Part shown: positions 34,461-44,206 of the stretch, piece by piece
Numbering within the stretch: position 1 is the stretch's first letter
Layout of the letters: each line of letters starts with the position of its first letter
From: JADJLQ01 sp031417835
Lineage (GTDB): Bacteria > Bacteroidota > Bacteroidia > Chitinophagales > Saprospiraceae
DNA length: 64,000 nt
Direction of reading: 5' to 3'
NCBI GenBank assembly: GCA_031417835.1
Contig: JANOWJ010000188.1
Location: 1 to 64,000 of the forward strand
Notes under the pieces: model-generated
Told to the model about the DNA's origin: nothing
Seen by the model: the letters and a program-made list of their open reading frames with translations, nothing else
The model's database searches: none
Program-made: the position numbers and the translations under genes

Positions 34461-37400
34461 CTATTGCACAGTGACTTTCCCTCCTTTTATTCTGGCCTTC
34501 ACCCTGAGATCGTACATTTCTTCACACAAGATGGCCGGTAGATGATAGGACCCAGTATAAGTAGCTCTGGCCCGTGTGGTGAATGTCTTAGTAGTTCCTG
34601 GAAGCAAGGTAAAGAAGGTCAGCACACGGTCATCCCGGATATCCTGATATTGATATTGGCGGCCTGACTGTACTTCTTCTCCTAACATTCGCTCATTGAT
34701 AATCTCCCAACCAGCGGGTAGGATATGATTTAAAGCAAGGTTTTGATAAGATTTGAACGCAATCCCGGTATGTTTTATGGTAATGGAAATGCTTATTTGA
34801 TCGCCTTTGTTGAGGGCCGCCGGATCTATGACTTGGCCAAGTGCATTGTTATATCTGACATCTAGTTTGAGATTATTGGATTCATCCCCAGTCAAATCTT
34901 GTACTGGCTGACCTTGTATCGAGGTTAGTACATAGATCGGTGCAGCAGATGGATTTTCTATAGTCACAGTTTTAGTAAGACTGGTGCCCATTTTAGGATC
35001 GATTAAAAAGGATGGAGCTGTCGCTGTCACATTTTGTTTTTCGTCATTACCCACTTGATATTTAAAGTTCCATTTTGCATCAGCCACCGCATTGCCTTGA
35101 AATTGGCCCAACACCTTAAGTGCATAAGCCAGAGCTTGGGTATTCCATTGCTGATTTGTATTCAATTGTTCTGCGATATCGATGGCATATTCTGCTGCTT
35201 TAGATTTTTCACCTACTTCCAAAAAAGTCTCCATCACCATGGCTTGATCACGCAAAGGGCTGCCGTATGAGTATCCTGACTCGATGTAGTCAGTTGATTC
35301 CGGTGCTTTGACCATCAGACTTTTGGCTGTTTCCTTTTGACCTACTACTGCATACGCAGCGGCCAGCCTCCAGCGGGCATTATTGCCTAATTGGCCATAT
35401 TCCTTTAATCGATTCATTGCCCCCAGTTCTGGTATACCCACAATGGCTAAGGTATATAACCGGTATGCTTGATCAAGGCCATGATTGGCACTATATAATG
35501 GCTTTTGACTCAGATCATAAAGATTTGCGATCCTTCGCTGATAGTTTTTCCAACTGAGCAGCAGATGGTCGGGTACTAAATACCCTTTTTTTTGAGCCTC
35601 GATCATAAAATGTCCTATATAGCTAGTGACCCAAGGATCAGTATGTTGTCCTGCTCCCGGCCAAAGAGCAAATGATCCATCTGATTGACTGAATCGGTTG
35701 AGCGCTGAGATCGCTCCCTGGATATTGTTCTTTACTTCCTGCATTCGTTTAGCATCCAATTGTATAAATTTATCCAAATACAATTGAGGGAAGGCTGCTG
35801 AGGCGATCTGTTCGGCACAGCCATATGGGTATTGGATGAGATCATCTATGTACTTCGACATTCTCACCGGTTGGAAGGTAGATACTTCGATTTGACCTTT
35901 TAGATCTACAGCTGTGGTCGGTCCGATGAGTTGGATCGTTTTAGAAGCTCCTGCTTCAATAAGGATAGAACTGACAATACTGGAAAAGGGGTTTGGGTTT
36001 CGAGTTTCGATTTCGATTTCATTTTTTGCAGTTTCACCGTTGGCTTTGGCTTCTATCGTGATCAACGATTTGCCAGGTTTATCGCTGGTTTTAAATGTGA
36101 AATATTCCATAATATCGCCTGAGCCTTGAGCCTGGATATTTTTAGTGTTCGATTCCCATTGGATCAGATTGTTCTTATCCTTGACGGTCACGCTGATCTG
36201 TTTAATATTTGATTCTGTCACGAATATATTGACAGGCAGAGTCACCTCCTCTCCGGTGCTCAGGACTCTGGGTAGCGTTGGTAAAATCATCAAAGCACTC
36301 TTGACCGGGAAAGTTTTGTCGACCGACCCGTAAGCACCGTCGCCAGCTGCGACCACCATAGCTCGCACAGATCCTGCATAGTTGGAGATACGAATGGTAT
36401 GTTTTTTCTTTTCGCCTTTTTTAAGCTGGAATGGGCCTAAATGAATGACCGGTGATTTGAATCGGGTGACATTGTTTTTTGAATTTCCACTATTGAGTGA
36501 TTCGTCACCACCTATGCTCAGAATACTTTCAAGTTTGCCGCCAAAAGCTCCTAACACATGATCGTAGACATCCCAGGTACGTACTCCCAAAGCTTCTTTA
36601 GCATAAAATTGTCCATATGCATCCGGGGTTTTAAAACTAGTCAAGTCCAGCAAGCCTTCGTCTACTATATCTAATGTATAGGCCATAGCTCTACCATTCG
36701 TCTCCGATATTTCGATTTGTTCTGCACGATCCGGCTTGAAGGATGTGTTGCTGGCATTGATTTTGGGAAGAAGTCGGGCTGCCTCATTTTCAATGTAGAT
36801 CGGATGAATACCATACATGCGCATCGGCAGATCATTGCCAATAAATCCATGGGGTTGAATAAGCTGTACATGGGCGTAGATGGCAGGTGCCATCTGCGGT
36901 GTAGCTTGAAATCGGAAGATATAAGGGCTTTTATCTATTGTCACCCAATGGGATTCGATGACTTTACTCCCATTCTCCAATGTGATCAACATTTTGGACA
37001 AAACTGGTGCAGGTATACTCAGCTCTACCATTTCTGTGGTGTTATATTTTTCTTTGCTCGTGTGCAGTCTAAGTAAGGTCGCCATATCAAAATTTTTATC
37101 TGATCCTCCCTCTGGCCAACCGGCATATGCAAAATCCCCACTACAATGCCCCGACTCTACATCACATACTCTGATCATATAGCGGCCCCAATGATTGATG
37201 TCTGCCTTCCATTCTGCAAGTCCATTCGCATTGGTGGTGATGGTCGACTTGCGAATTGCTTTCGTATGGGTGGTGCTGTTGTAATCCGCATAGGCATTTT
37301 CTCGGTGCTCCCACCACCAACGCCATTCCATTTCATACAGTCCTACCGTCAATTTTCGGTTGCCTTGAGGTTTGCCTTTTGGGTCTATGGAAGCAAACTG

Positions 37401-39977
37401 TATGGATGAAGGCGCATTGATATTTAGGGTGCGGTACCCCCATGGATCTGAAGGTAGCTTGACCCCTACGTAGTGTCGATATGGATGATAAACAGAGCTA
37501 TTAGATTGCATGCTAAAGTCACCTCCTGGCTCTGAGACCTCTATGTTAGTCCGGAGATTCATAATGCCTGCTGGCTTAAAGTCTTTAGCTATTGTCAAGG
37601 GCACATTAGCATGACCATCTGCATCTAATGCACCATCGTATAAAGTAAATTCAGGTTGGTCTATGTTGCTCCTGGCTGGATCAGTGAATGAAAACTCCTT
37701 AAAAGTAGGCCAACTGGATTCTGCTGTTGACCATTTACCACTTACTTTAGCGGTCAGACCTTGGGCTTTCAAGCCAGTCAACCAATTGGCACTCAAATTG
37801 ATATTGGATTGCGAAGCAAAAAGTTCAGCGGGAGCATCCCAAATTATTTTTAATCGATTAGGTTTGATCGCTTCCACTTTCAATGATTTTGTAAACTCTA
37901 CACCGCCTGCCTTGACTACTGCGCGCCATATGCCTGTATTGGCATCAGGCGTCGTTTTTATGGGAAATGAATAAATGCCGCCTACCGACTGACTATTTAT
38001 TTTTTGGACGACGAGTTTGTTGCGGGCATCAAATATCTGCATACTCACAGGGTGGCCTACTGGTAATCTTATTTCCCGATCATTTAAAATAAAATTGAGG
38101 TACAGGCTATCACCTGGACGCCAGACGCCTCGCTCACCATATATATATCCCTTGAGTCCTTTGTGCACTTTTTCACCATCGACATCAAAGGCAGACATCG
38201 AAAGATTGAGCCCTTCACTTAATTTGAGATATCCTTTTTGCCCTTGGTGCGAAACTACAATAGCTGCAGGGCTACTTGTCACTAATTGTTGAGCGATCCC
38301 GTCAGCATTAGTTGTCAATTGAATAATTTTTTGGGATTGCAAATCATATACTTCCAAGACAGCTCCATTGATAGGGTCAGTGGTGCGTAAGTCAGTAACT
38401 GCCACAAACAATTGTTTGTCCGCCAATTTGGCTATGATACCAAAGTTGGACACAACGATATTTTTTGAAATGAAATGATCCGCATTGTAAAAGGCAGCTT
38501 TACAAGGATCTTCGCGGTCGTTCCAATCATAACCTTCATAATAGCCATCTGTACCGTAATAATTTTCATCAAAGAAGCTAATGAGTTCTTCATTGGATGA
38601 AGCTACCAACGGCTCGTTTTTTTCCGGCTCGATACATGGCAAATACGTATCTGATGGTGTAAATCCTATCCGGATTTGGTAGATCGCATTAGGATCCGTT
38701 TTTAATAGAGAACTTAAGTCTATGGCATAATGGGACCATTGGGTATGATCTACACCTGGACTAAGGTCATTGAGTTTGATTTTAGTTTGACTGATGATCT
38801 TACCTACCCGATATAATTCATAACTTTCATTCAGCTCATTTGTTTGTAAAAATTGCAAAATATTATTGTCATAAATTTTAAATACTTCGACTTCTATCGA
38901 TTTTAAGCCAATCGCTTCAAATGGCAGTATGACTTCATTGGATTGAGGCACAATATTGCCCTTACCTACGAATCTAACCGCGGGTTTGGATCCTGGGATA
39001 TTGATCTCCCATTCACTGCTCCCATGCAATTTGATATTTTTGATGGAGGTGATCCCAGTGGAGAGGCTGACGATGATATCCCCTTCAAGTTCACCGGCGA
39101 CATACGTGTATATTTTGTTACCATCCATCACATGGCGAAGGCTTGATGTTGAATTCTTAATAGAGATAAGTCCTTCAAGGTTTTGGGTGGCTTTGAGGTT
39201 ATCGCTATATGTGCTGACTATCCTGGATTGCGGTCTACCTTCGTGACGGACATCCATCAGATTAAATTGATTTGGATCATATACGGGCAGTATATACTTG
39301 CCAGTTTCATTGATCCCCATCATCTGAGTATTCCATTGAAGGTCTACTTTAGAGTCTTTCTTGCCCACTACTTTTTGTACGGTGTATGTGCTGGAGTTGG
39401 CTCCTGTGTGATGCACCCAGCTGATACTGAGAGGCTGGCCATCTTGAGTTGCTTGAAGTGCTTTTTCTATTTGAGCAGGCTCAGCTTCGTCGGAGGTAGT
39501 GACCTCACCATTTAGATTAAATACATTGTCGGCGACCAATTCAAAAACAGGCTTTGTGACGGCAAACGAAAATTCTCGAGTTTGTACGTTATAATTCAAA
39601 GACTTAAAATGTTTAGCCACATCCTGGTTAATGCTTTCAAAGTCTACCGTCACGGCATAAGTAGTACCCGGTTTTAATTTTTGACTAGGCTTGAATGCAA
39701 GCGTGTTTTTTGACTCCCAGTAGGCTTCACCCGAAATGGATGGTTTGAGCGAAATAACCCCAGCTTTTAATGGTTTACCTACCTCTTCGTCAGCTACTAT
39801 ATCGTCGACAAAAATGTATTTTAAGGTAGATTGACTTGAGATGATGCCCTTGGTATAGGATCGCAAGACTGTGCTTAAGAGTTCGGCATCGGGCAGCACC
39901 GGTGCGGATGGTTTGCAACTATAAATAAAAAGGAAAATTATGAATAAAACCGGACGGACTAGTGATTTGGAAGCCAT
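34461..39977 (-). CDS. Bacterial alpha-2-macroglobulin family lipoprotein
   Basis: A 1838-residue lipoprotein; the signal peptide ends in the lipobox around IYSC (Cys21). The order of domains is repeated MG (macroglobulin) domains, MG2, bait-like region, the A2M domain around LGVRTWDVYDHVLGAFGGKLE and the thioester domain with the CXEQ motif at C1387-A-E-Q1390 (PYGCAEQ), then an alpha/alpha toroid and a C-terminal receptor-like domain (LPAGWEIINERM). The intact Cys-Gln pair can form the reactive thioester that traps attacking proteases. It would sit in the outer membrane or periplasm. It is monocistronic; no penicillin-binding protein 1C gene, its usual partner, is adjacent. Confidence 0.92.
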   Translation of the reverse strand: MASKSLVRPVLFIIFLFIYSCKPSAPVLPDAELLSTVLRSYTKGIISSQSTLKYIFVDDIVADEEVGKPLKAGVISLKPSISGEAYWESKNTLAFKPSQKLKPGTTYAVTVDFESINQDVAKHFKSLNYNVQTREFSFAVTKPVFELVADNVFNLNGEVTTSDEAEPAQIEKALQATQDGQPLSISWVHHTGANSSTYTVQKVVGKKDSKVDLQWNTQMMGINETGKYILPVYDPNQFNLMDVRHEGRPQSRIVSTYSDNLKATQNLEGLISIKNSTSSLRHVMDGNKIYTYVAGELEGDIIVSLSTGITSIKNIKLHGSSEWEINIPGSKPAVRFVGKGNIVPQSNEVILPFEAIGLKSIEVEVFKIYDNNILQFLQTNELNESYELYRVGKIISQTKIKLNDLSPGVDHTQWSHYAIDLSSLLKTDPNAIYQIRIGFTPSDTYLPCIEPEKNEPLVASSNEELISFFDENYYGTDGYYEGYDWNDREDPCKAAFYNADHFISKNIVVSNFGIIAKLADKQLFVAVTDLRTTDPINGAVLEVYDLQSQKIIQLTTNADGIAQQLVTSSPAAIVVSHQGQKGYLKLSEGLNLSMSAFDVDGEKVHKGLKGYIYGERGVWRPGDSLYLNFILNDREIRLPVGHPVSMQIFDARNKLVVQKINSQSVGGIYSFPIKTTPDANTGIWRAVVKAGGVEFTKSLKVEAIKPNRLKIIWDAPAELFASQSNINLSANWLTGLKAQGLTAKVSGKWSTAESSWPTFKEFSFTDPARSNIDQPEFTLYDGALDADGHANVPLTIAKDFKPAGIMNLRTNIEVSEPGGDFSMQSNSSVYHPYRHYVGVKLPSDPWGYRTLNINAPSSIQFASIDPKGKPQGNRKLTVGLYEMEWRWWWEHRENAYADYNSTTHTKAIRKSTITTNANGLAEWKADINHWGRYMIRVCDVESGHCSGDFAYAGWPEGGSDKNFDMATLLRLHTSKEKYNTTEMVELSIPAPVLSKMLITLENGSKVIESHWVTIDKSPYIFRFQATPQMAPAIYAHVQLIQPHGFIGNDLPMRMYGIHPIYIENEAARLLPKINASNTSFKPDRAEQIEISETNGRAMAYTLDIVDEGLLDLTSFKTPDAYGQFYAKEALGVRTWDVYDHVLGAFGGKLESILSIGGDESLNSGNSKNNVTRFKSPVIHLGPFQLKKGEKKKHTIRISNYAGSVRAMVVAAGDGAYGSVDKTFPVKSALMILPTLPRVLSTGEEVTLPVNIFVTESNIKQISVTVKDKNNLIQWESNTKNIQAQGSGDIMEYFTFKTSDKPGKSLITIEAKANGETAKNEIEIETRNPNPFSSIVSSILIEAGASKTIQLIGPTTAVDLKGQIEVSTFQPVRMSKYIDDLIQYPYGCAEQIASAAFPQLYLDKFIQLDAKRMQEVKNNIQGAISALNRFSQSDGSFALWPGAGQHTDPWVTSYIGHFMIEAQKKGYLVPDHLLLSWKNYQRRIANLYDLSQKPLYSANHGLDQAYRLYTLAIVGIPELGAMNRLKEYGQLGNNARWRLAAAYAVVGQKETAKSLMVKAPESTDYIESGYSYGSPLRDQAMVMETFLEVGEKSKAAEYAIDIAEQLNTNQQWNTQALAYALKVLGQFQGNAVADAKWNFKYQVGNDEKQNVTATAPSFLIDPKMGTSLTKTVTIENPSAAPIYVLTSIQGQPVQDLTGDESNNLKLDVRYNNALGQVIDPAALNKGDQISISITIKHTGIAFKSYQNLALNHILPAGWEIINERMLGEEVQSGRQYQYQDIRDDRVLTFFTLLPGTTKTFTTRARATYTGSYHLPAILCEEMYDLRVKARIKGGKVTVQ

Positions 39978-40214
39978 TTAACTTAAAATTGAGATGTTTA
40001 TGTAAATCTAAGCTGAATTAGTTGATTGGGTACTTAATATGATTGGGAGATTACAACTAAGTTGAGATTTTTTATAAATTTTATGCCTCTAAATTTTTGA
40101 ATACTATTTTTGATTAGTTTAGGGTTTCAGGCTTGGGGGGCCATTAATAATATCTTAACTTTTTGAAAAGGACAATAAATATTGATTTTGAATTCTGGAT
40201 TTGAAATTTGGTAT

Positions 40215-40222
40215 TATCTTTG
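40215..40222 (+). promoter_or_regulatory. Promoter -7 box of the sulfate-assimilation/siroheme operon
   Basis: TATCTTTG is an exact TAnnTTTG match. A TTTTG lies 24 bases upstream (40186-40190), slightly farther than the usual 19-21. Transcription would start near 40229, about 11 bases before the leader-peptide ATG at 40240, which is what an attenuator leader needs. Confidence 0.55.
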
Positions 40223-40239
40223 TCGAACTTAAAATCTTG

Positions 40240-40329
40240 ATGAAAATAAGACCTACCTTCTTAAGCTCCTTTAATAATGCCCCTTGTGCGTATTATTGTT
40301 GTCGCTTCTGCTGTTGTTGTACCTGTTAG
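40240..40329 (+). CDS. Cysteine-rich leader peptide of the sulfate-assimilation operon
   Basis: A 29-residue ORF too short for usual gene finders: MKIRPTFLSSFNNAP followed by CAYYCCRFCCCCTC and TAG. Eight of the last 14 codons are Cys (seven TGT, one TGC); none is found before residue 16. The gene lies between a good promoter box and cysH (101 bases downstream). Its last Cys codons overlap the left arm of a terminator-like hairpin. This is the layout of a transcription-attenuation leader: when Cys-tRNA is scarce, the ribosome should stall on the Cys run and stop the hairpin forming. Cys-rich upstream ORFs are known before sulfur genes in actinobacteria; function here is inference. Confidence 0.75.
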   Translation: MKIRPTFLSSFNNAPCAYYCCRFCCCCTC

Positions 40330-40352
40330 TACAACGACCGTCTTATTTTTTT
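40313..40352 (+). terminator. Attenuator hairpin in the cys operon leader
   Basis: GTTGTTGTAC (40313-40322) pairs with GTACAACGAC (40329-40338) over 10 bp, including one G-U, with a 6-base loop. TCTTATTTTTTT follows from 40341. The left arm is made of the leader peptide's last Cys codons, so ribosome position decides folding. An alternative 7-bp pairing of the right arm with TTGTTGT around 40296-40302 could act as the antiterminator. Confidence 0.6.
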
Positions 40353-40430
40353 GATTTTTCCATTCCAAAAATTTTCAAGTCGGTGTGATATAAAACAACC
40401 TTGTAGGTTTATGTTTTTAATAGTAAAAAA

Positions 40431-41147
40431 ATGACAGATCATCTAAATGAAATTGAACAAATAAATCTGCTCCTTGCGGAGGAGACCCATCTTGAGTTGA
40501 TTTTTAAGAAACTGGCTACTTTGTACCCAGGATCGATTGCCTTTTCTACCAGCTTTAGTGAAGAAGACCAAGTCATATTACATTTTATAGCTTCTAGTAC
40601 AGCCGATATTGAAACGTTCACCTTAGATACTGGTCGGTTATTTCCGGAGACTTATTCAACATGGTCCAGATCACTTGAAAAATATAAAAGAGTCATAAAA
40701 TCCTATTCTCCAAACACTACCGCTATAGAGACTTTCGTCGAAGAAAACGGACCAAACAGTTTTTATGAGAGCGTAGATTTGAGGAAACAATGTTGTCATA
40801 TTCGTAAAGTGGAGCCACTTCGCAGGGCATTGTTTGGCAAAAAAGTTTGGATTACCGGGATCCGAGCTTCACATTCGCCAGATCGTAGTCATATGCCGAT
40901 GGTCGAGTGGGATGAAACGCATCAAGTGATCAAAATTCATCCATTATTGCAATGGGGGACCGAGGAACTCAAATCCTTTATCAAAAAAGAGGAGATTCCG
41001 TATAATGCATTACACGACAAAGGTTTTGTATCGATAGGATGTGCTCCTTGTACGCGTGCTATACAATCCGGCGAAGACTTTAGAGCTGGTCGATGGTGGT
41101 GGGAGAATAAAGAAAACAAAGAGTGTGGCTTACATGTACACGCATAA
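40431..41147 (+). CDS. cysH: Adenylyl-sulfate (APS) reductase
   Basis: A 238-residue CysH. The PP-loop-like FSTSFSEEDQVIL starts the fold. The cysteine pairs C121-C122 (KQCCHIRK) and C204-x2-C207 (GCAPCTRA) bind a [4Fe-4S] cluster, and the catalytic cysteine is C232 in the ECGLH tail. The cluster motif marks APS rather than PAPS reductases. No APS kinase (cysC) is in the operon, which agrees. It reduces APS to sulfite with thioredoxin electrons. First structural gene of the operon, behind the Cys-rich leader. Confidence 0.95.
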   Translation: MTDHLNEIEQINLLLAEETHLELIFKKLATLYPGSIAFSTSFSEEDQVILHFIASSTADIETFTLDTGRLFPETYSTWSRSLEKYKRVIKSYSPNTTAIETFVEENGPNSFYESVDLRKQCCHIRKVEPLRRALFGKKVWITGIRASHSPDRSHMPMVEWDETHQVIKIHPLLQWGTEELKSFIKKEEIPYNALHDKGFVSIGCAPCTRAIQSGEDFRAGRWWWENKENKECGLHVHA

Positions 41148-41175
41148 GCCAATATTGATATCACAAATTAAATTT

Positions 41176-42084
41176 ATGAACAATCATCATATAGATCATC
41201 TCAAAGAATTGGAGGCTGAGAGCATATATATTATGCGCGAGACTGCTGCTCAATTTGAGCGTCCTGCTCTTTTATTTAGTGGAGGAAAGGATTCAATTAC
41301 TATGGTGTATTTGGCCATAAAAGCATTTAGCCCAGCAGCTATCCCATTTCCTTTGGTCCATATCGATACGGGACATAACTTTCTCGAGGCTCTGGAATAC
41401 AGGGACAACCTCGCCATGCAGACCAAATCGAAGCTGATCGTGAGAAAAGTAGAAGATACCATCCGTCAAAAAAATCTTACAGAGCCCAAAGGCAAGTTTG
41501 CCAGCCGCAATTGGTTGCAGACACACACCCTGCTGGACACGATAGAAGAGTTTAAATTTGATGCTTGCATTGGCGGTGCTCGACGCGACGAAGAGAAAGC
41601 AAGAGCTAAAGAGCGTATTTTTTCTGTTCGAGATGAATTTGGTCAGTGGAACCCAAAACTTCAACGACCCGAGCTGTGGAATATATTCAATGGCAGAATC
41701 TCCAAAGGTGAAAATGTGAGAGTATTCCCCATTAGCAACTGGACAGAAATCGATGTTTGGAATTATATCAGGCAAGAACAAATACCCCTGCCATCCATCT
41801 ACTTCTCGCATGAGCGGGAGGTCATCACGCACGATGGTCAATTGATTGCAGTATCTCCTTTTATCACTTTGGATGAAAACGATGTACGCCAGACTAAACG
41901 AGTGCGCTATCGTACAGTAGGCGATATGACATGCACCGCTGCTGTGGAATCCGAGGCCAATACGCTGGACCGGGTTATTACTGAAATCTTGGCCAGTAAA
42001 ATTAGTGAACGGGGCGAAACCCGCATCGATGACCGGCAAACAGAAGCTGCAATGGAAGATCGAAAGGTGAATGGCTATTTCTAA
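41176..42084 (+). CDS. cysD: Sulfate adenylyltransferase subunit 2
   Basis: A 302-residue CysD with the ATP-pyrophosphatase PP-loop SGGKDS at residues 35-40. Conserved segments include HIDTGHNFLEALEYRD, GGARRDEEKARAKERIFS and the C-terminal MTCTAAVESEANTLD...ISERG..RIDD. The start at 41176 yields the normal family N-terminus (HLKELEAESIYIMRETAAQF); the frame is open 45 codons upstream but overlaps cysH. With CysN it makes APS from ATP and sulfate. It lies 28 bases after cysH. Confidence 0.96.
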   Translation: MNNHHIDHLKELEAESIYIMRETAAQFERPALLFSGGKDSITMVYLAIKAFSPAAIPFPLVHIDTGHNFLEALEYRDNLAMQTKSKLIVRKVEDTIRQKNLTEPKGKFASRNWLQTHTLLDTIEEFKFDACIGGARRDEEKARAKERIFSVRDEFGQWNPKLQRPELWNIFNGRISKGENVRVFPISNWTEIDVWNYIRQEQIPLPSIYFSHEREVITHDGQLIAVSPFITLDENDVRQTKRVRYRTVGDMTCTAAVESEANTLDRVITEILASKISERGETRIDDRQTEAAMEDRKVNGYF

Positions 42085-42124
42085 AGAAACTTAAACCTTT
42101 TACACATAAAGTATAATAGAGGAT

Positions 42125-43387
42125 ATGGAATTATTAAGATTGATTACAGCAGGCAGTGTAGATGATGGCAAAAGCACATTAATCGGAAGACTGTTATACG
42201 ATAGTAAAAATATATGGATAGATCAGATCGAACAACTTGAAAAAGTATCCAAGGCAAAAAAGACGACCCAAATCGATCTAGCACTTTTGACGGATGGACT
42301 TAGAGCAGAGCGGGAACAGGGCATCACGATCGATGTAGCATACCGATACTTTTCTAGTCCGCTTCGGAAATTTATAATCGCAGATGCTCCGGGACACATT
42401 CAGTATACGCGAAATATGGTGACTGGTGCGTCTAATTCAGAATTGATGATCTTGCTCATCGATGCTCGGCAAGGTGTGATAGAGCAGACGCGTCGACACT
42501 CTATCATTGCATCCTTACTGAAAATACCACATGTCATCGTCACTATCAATAAAATGGATCTCGTAGATTTTGATCAAAACAGATTTGAAGAGATCGTCTC
42601 AGCGTATAAAGAAATCGCTAGCAAATTAAACCTAAAGCAGGTGCAATATATTCCGATCTCTGCCTTGAGTGGTGATAATGTAGTCAATGTCTCATCTAAC
42701 ATGCCCTGGTACGAGGGTTCCGCTTTACTACCATTATTAGAGACGATCGATTTGCATAAGAAGGATGATGACACGCCTGGTCGGTTTCAAGTCCAATATG
42801 TGATTCGCCCGCAGTCAGATGACTTGCATGATTATCGAGGCTATGCAGGGCAAGTGGCCGGAAATGGATTTATGGTTGGCGATGCCGTCACTGTATTACC
42901 CATTGGGTTAGCATCAAAGATCGCCCGTATTGAACATCATGGCAAAGACATCGATCGGGTGAGCTCCGGCATGCCGGCGGTGATACATCTCGCTGATGAT
43001 ATCGATATCAGCCGAGGAGATCTGATCATACGGTCTGATGATGAGATTCACATCACAAAAGTCCATCAAGCTATTATTTGTTGGATGGATGAAAAGCCAA
43101 TGCAATTAGGTAATAAATATTTATTACAACAACACAGTCGTATTGTTAAAGCAGTTGTAAAATCGATTGAATACCGATTGAATGTAAACACACTGGAACA
43201 CGAAATTGGTATTCAAAAATTGGAATTAAATCAAGTAGCACTCGTCCATATCAATACATCTAGTCCTCTTGCCTACGACAGTTATGACCAATCCAAGACG
43301 ACGGGGAGTGCTATCCTGATTGATGAAACAAGTCACAAGACTGTTGCTGCCGTATTATTTAATCAACCAGTAGAAATACTGACTTAA
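42125..43387 (+). CDS. cysN: Sulfate adenylyltransferase subunit 1 (GTPase)
   Basis: A 420-residue translation-factor-like GTPase. G1 is AGSVDDGKST (residues 9-18), G3 is DAPGH, and G4 is NKMDL. DGLRAEREQGITIDVAYRYF is the switch region typical of CysN. Two beta-barrel domains follow. GTP hydrolysis drives APS formation by CysD. No fused APS kinase domain is present: the protein stops at the length of CysN alone. It lies 40 bases after cysD and 6 before the methyltransferase gene. Confidence 0.96.
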   Translation: MELLRLITAGSVDDGKSTLIGRLLYDSKNIWIDQIEQLEKVSKAKKTTQIDLALLTDGLRAEREQGITIDVAYRYFSSPLRKFIIADAPGHIQYTRNMVTGASNSELMILLIDARQGVIEQTRRHSIIASLLKIPHVIVTINKMDLVDFDQNRFEEIVSAYKEIASKLNLKQVQYIPISALSGDNVVNVSSNMPWYEGSALLPLLETIDLHKKDDDTPGRFQVQYVIRPQSDDLHDYRGYAGQVAGNGFMVGDAVTVLPIGLASKIARIEHHGKDIDRVSSGMPAVIHLADDIDISRGDLIIRSDDEIHITKVHQAIICWMDEKPMQLGNKYLLQQHSRIVKAVVKSIEYRLNVNTLEHEIGIQKLELNQVALVHINTSSPLAYDSYDQSKTTGSAILIDETSHKTVAAVLFNQPVEILT

Positions 43388-43393
43388 TAGCCT

Positions 43394-44206
43394 ATGATTA
43401 AGCATCCTCACATCGTTTTTGGCAGCGCGGGTCCTGGAGATCCGGATCTGGTGACTATCAAGCTGGTAGAATGTCTTGGTAAAAGTGATTGTATATTAGT
43501 CGATCGTCTAGTCCATCCGGACATCCTATCGAGATATGCACCACCTAGAGCAGAAATTATATTTGTAGGAAAACAAGCTTATCAAAAAGAATCAACAGAT
43601 CAACAAAGCATCAATGAGTTACTTATCGAGAAAGCCCTGGCGGGCAAATCTGTATTGCGATTAAAAGGCGGCGATGTAGCGATCTACAGCAATGTGATCG
43701 ACGAGATCGATGCGATCAAGGCGCATAATATCACCTATCAGATCATCCCCGGCATCACTGCAGCCTCTGGAGCAGCTGCTAGTCTGGGAATTCCGTTGAC
43801 CGGTAAAGGGATTGCACCTGGTGTGCAACTGCATTCCATGTCTCGCAAAGAGGATATTTCAGAAGCAGATTACTTCTATTGGGCGCATTCGAAAGACACA
43901 TTGGTCTATTATATGTCGATCAGCCCGCTTAAAAGTCTTGTGCAAGGATTGATCACACATGGTGCATCGGGGGATCGGCCCATCGCCATTATAGAGGAAG
44001 CCACTACCCCATCACAACAGACCAGCGTCTATACATTACAATCTTTTTTGAATGCACATTCTGAACTTGAGTTTAAATCACCATCGATAGTTATCATTGG
44101 TGATATGATTCGAGAAATTAATATTTCCGTTATCGGCCAGGCTGCCTTACAGGCTACATTTGCACCTATCCATTCCACAACAAAAAGTACCATTCATGTT
44201 ATCTGA
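43394..44206 (+). CDS. cobA: Uroporphyrinogen-III C-methyltransferase (SUMT)
   Basis: A 270-residue SAM-dependent tetrapyrrole methylase that should convert uroporphyrinogen III to precorrin-2 for siroheme. Motifs are GSAGPGDPDLVTIKLVE (10-26), SVLRLKGGDVAIYS (86-99) and IIPGITAASGAAASLGIPLT (117-136). The usual GGDPF.FGRG is changed to GGDVAIYSNV and the later H-A.R motif is altered, so it is a divergent member, but the operon supports the assignment. It overlaps cysJ by 11 bases. Confidence 0.88.
   Translation: MIKHPHIVFGSAGPGDPDLVTIKLVECLGKSDCILVDRLVHPDILSRYAPPRAEIIFVGKQAYQKESTDQQSINELLIEKALAGKSVLRLKGGDVAIYSNVIDEIDAIKAHNITYQIIPGITAASGAAASLGIPLTGKGIAPGVQLHSMSRKEDISEADYFYWAHSKDTLVYYMSISPLKSLVQGLITHGASGDRPIAIIEEATTPSQQTSVYTLQSFLNAHSELEFKSPSIVIIGDMIREINISVIGQAALQATFAPIHSTTKSTIHVI

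Noticed and set aside
41293..42039. 248-codon ORF antisense to cysD
   Set aside because: It is a frame shadow of cysD; the opposite strand has full CysD motifs and this one has none.
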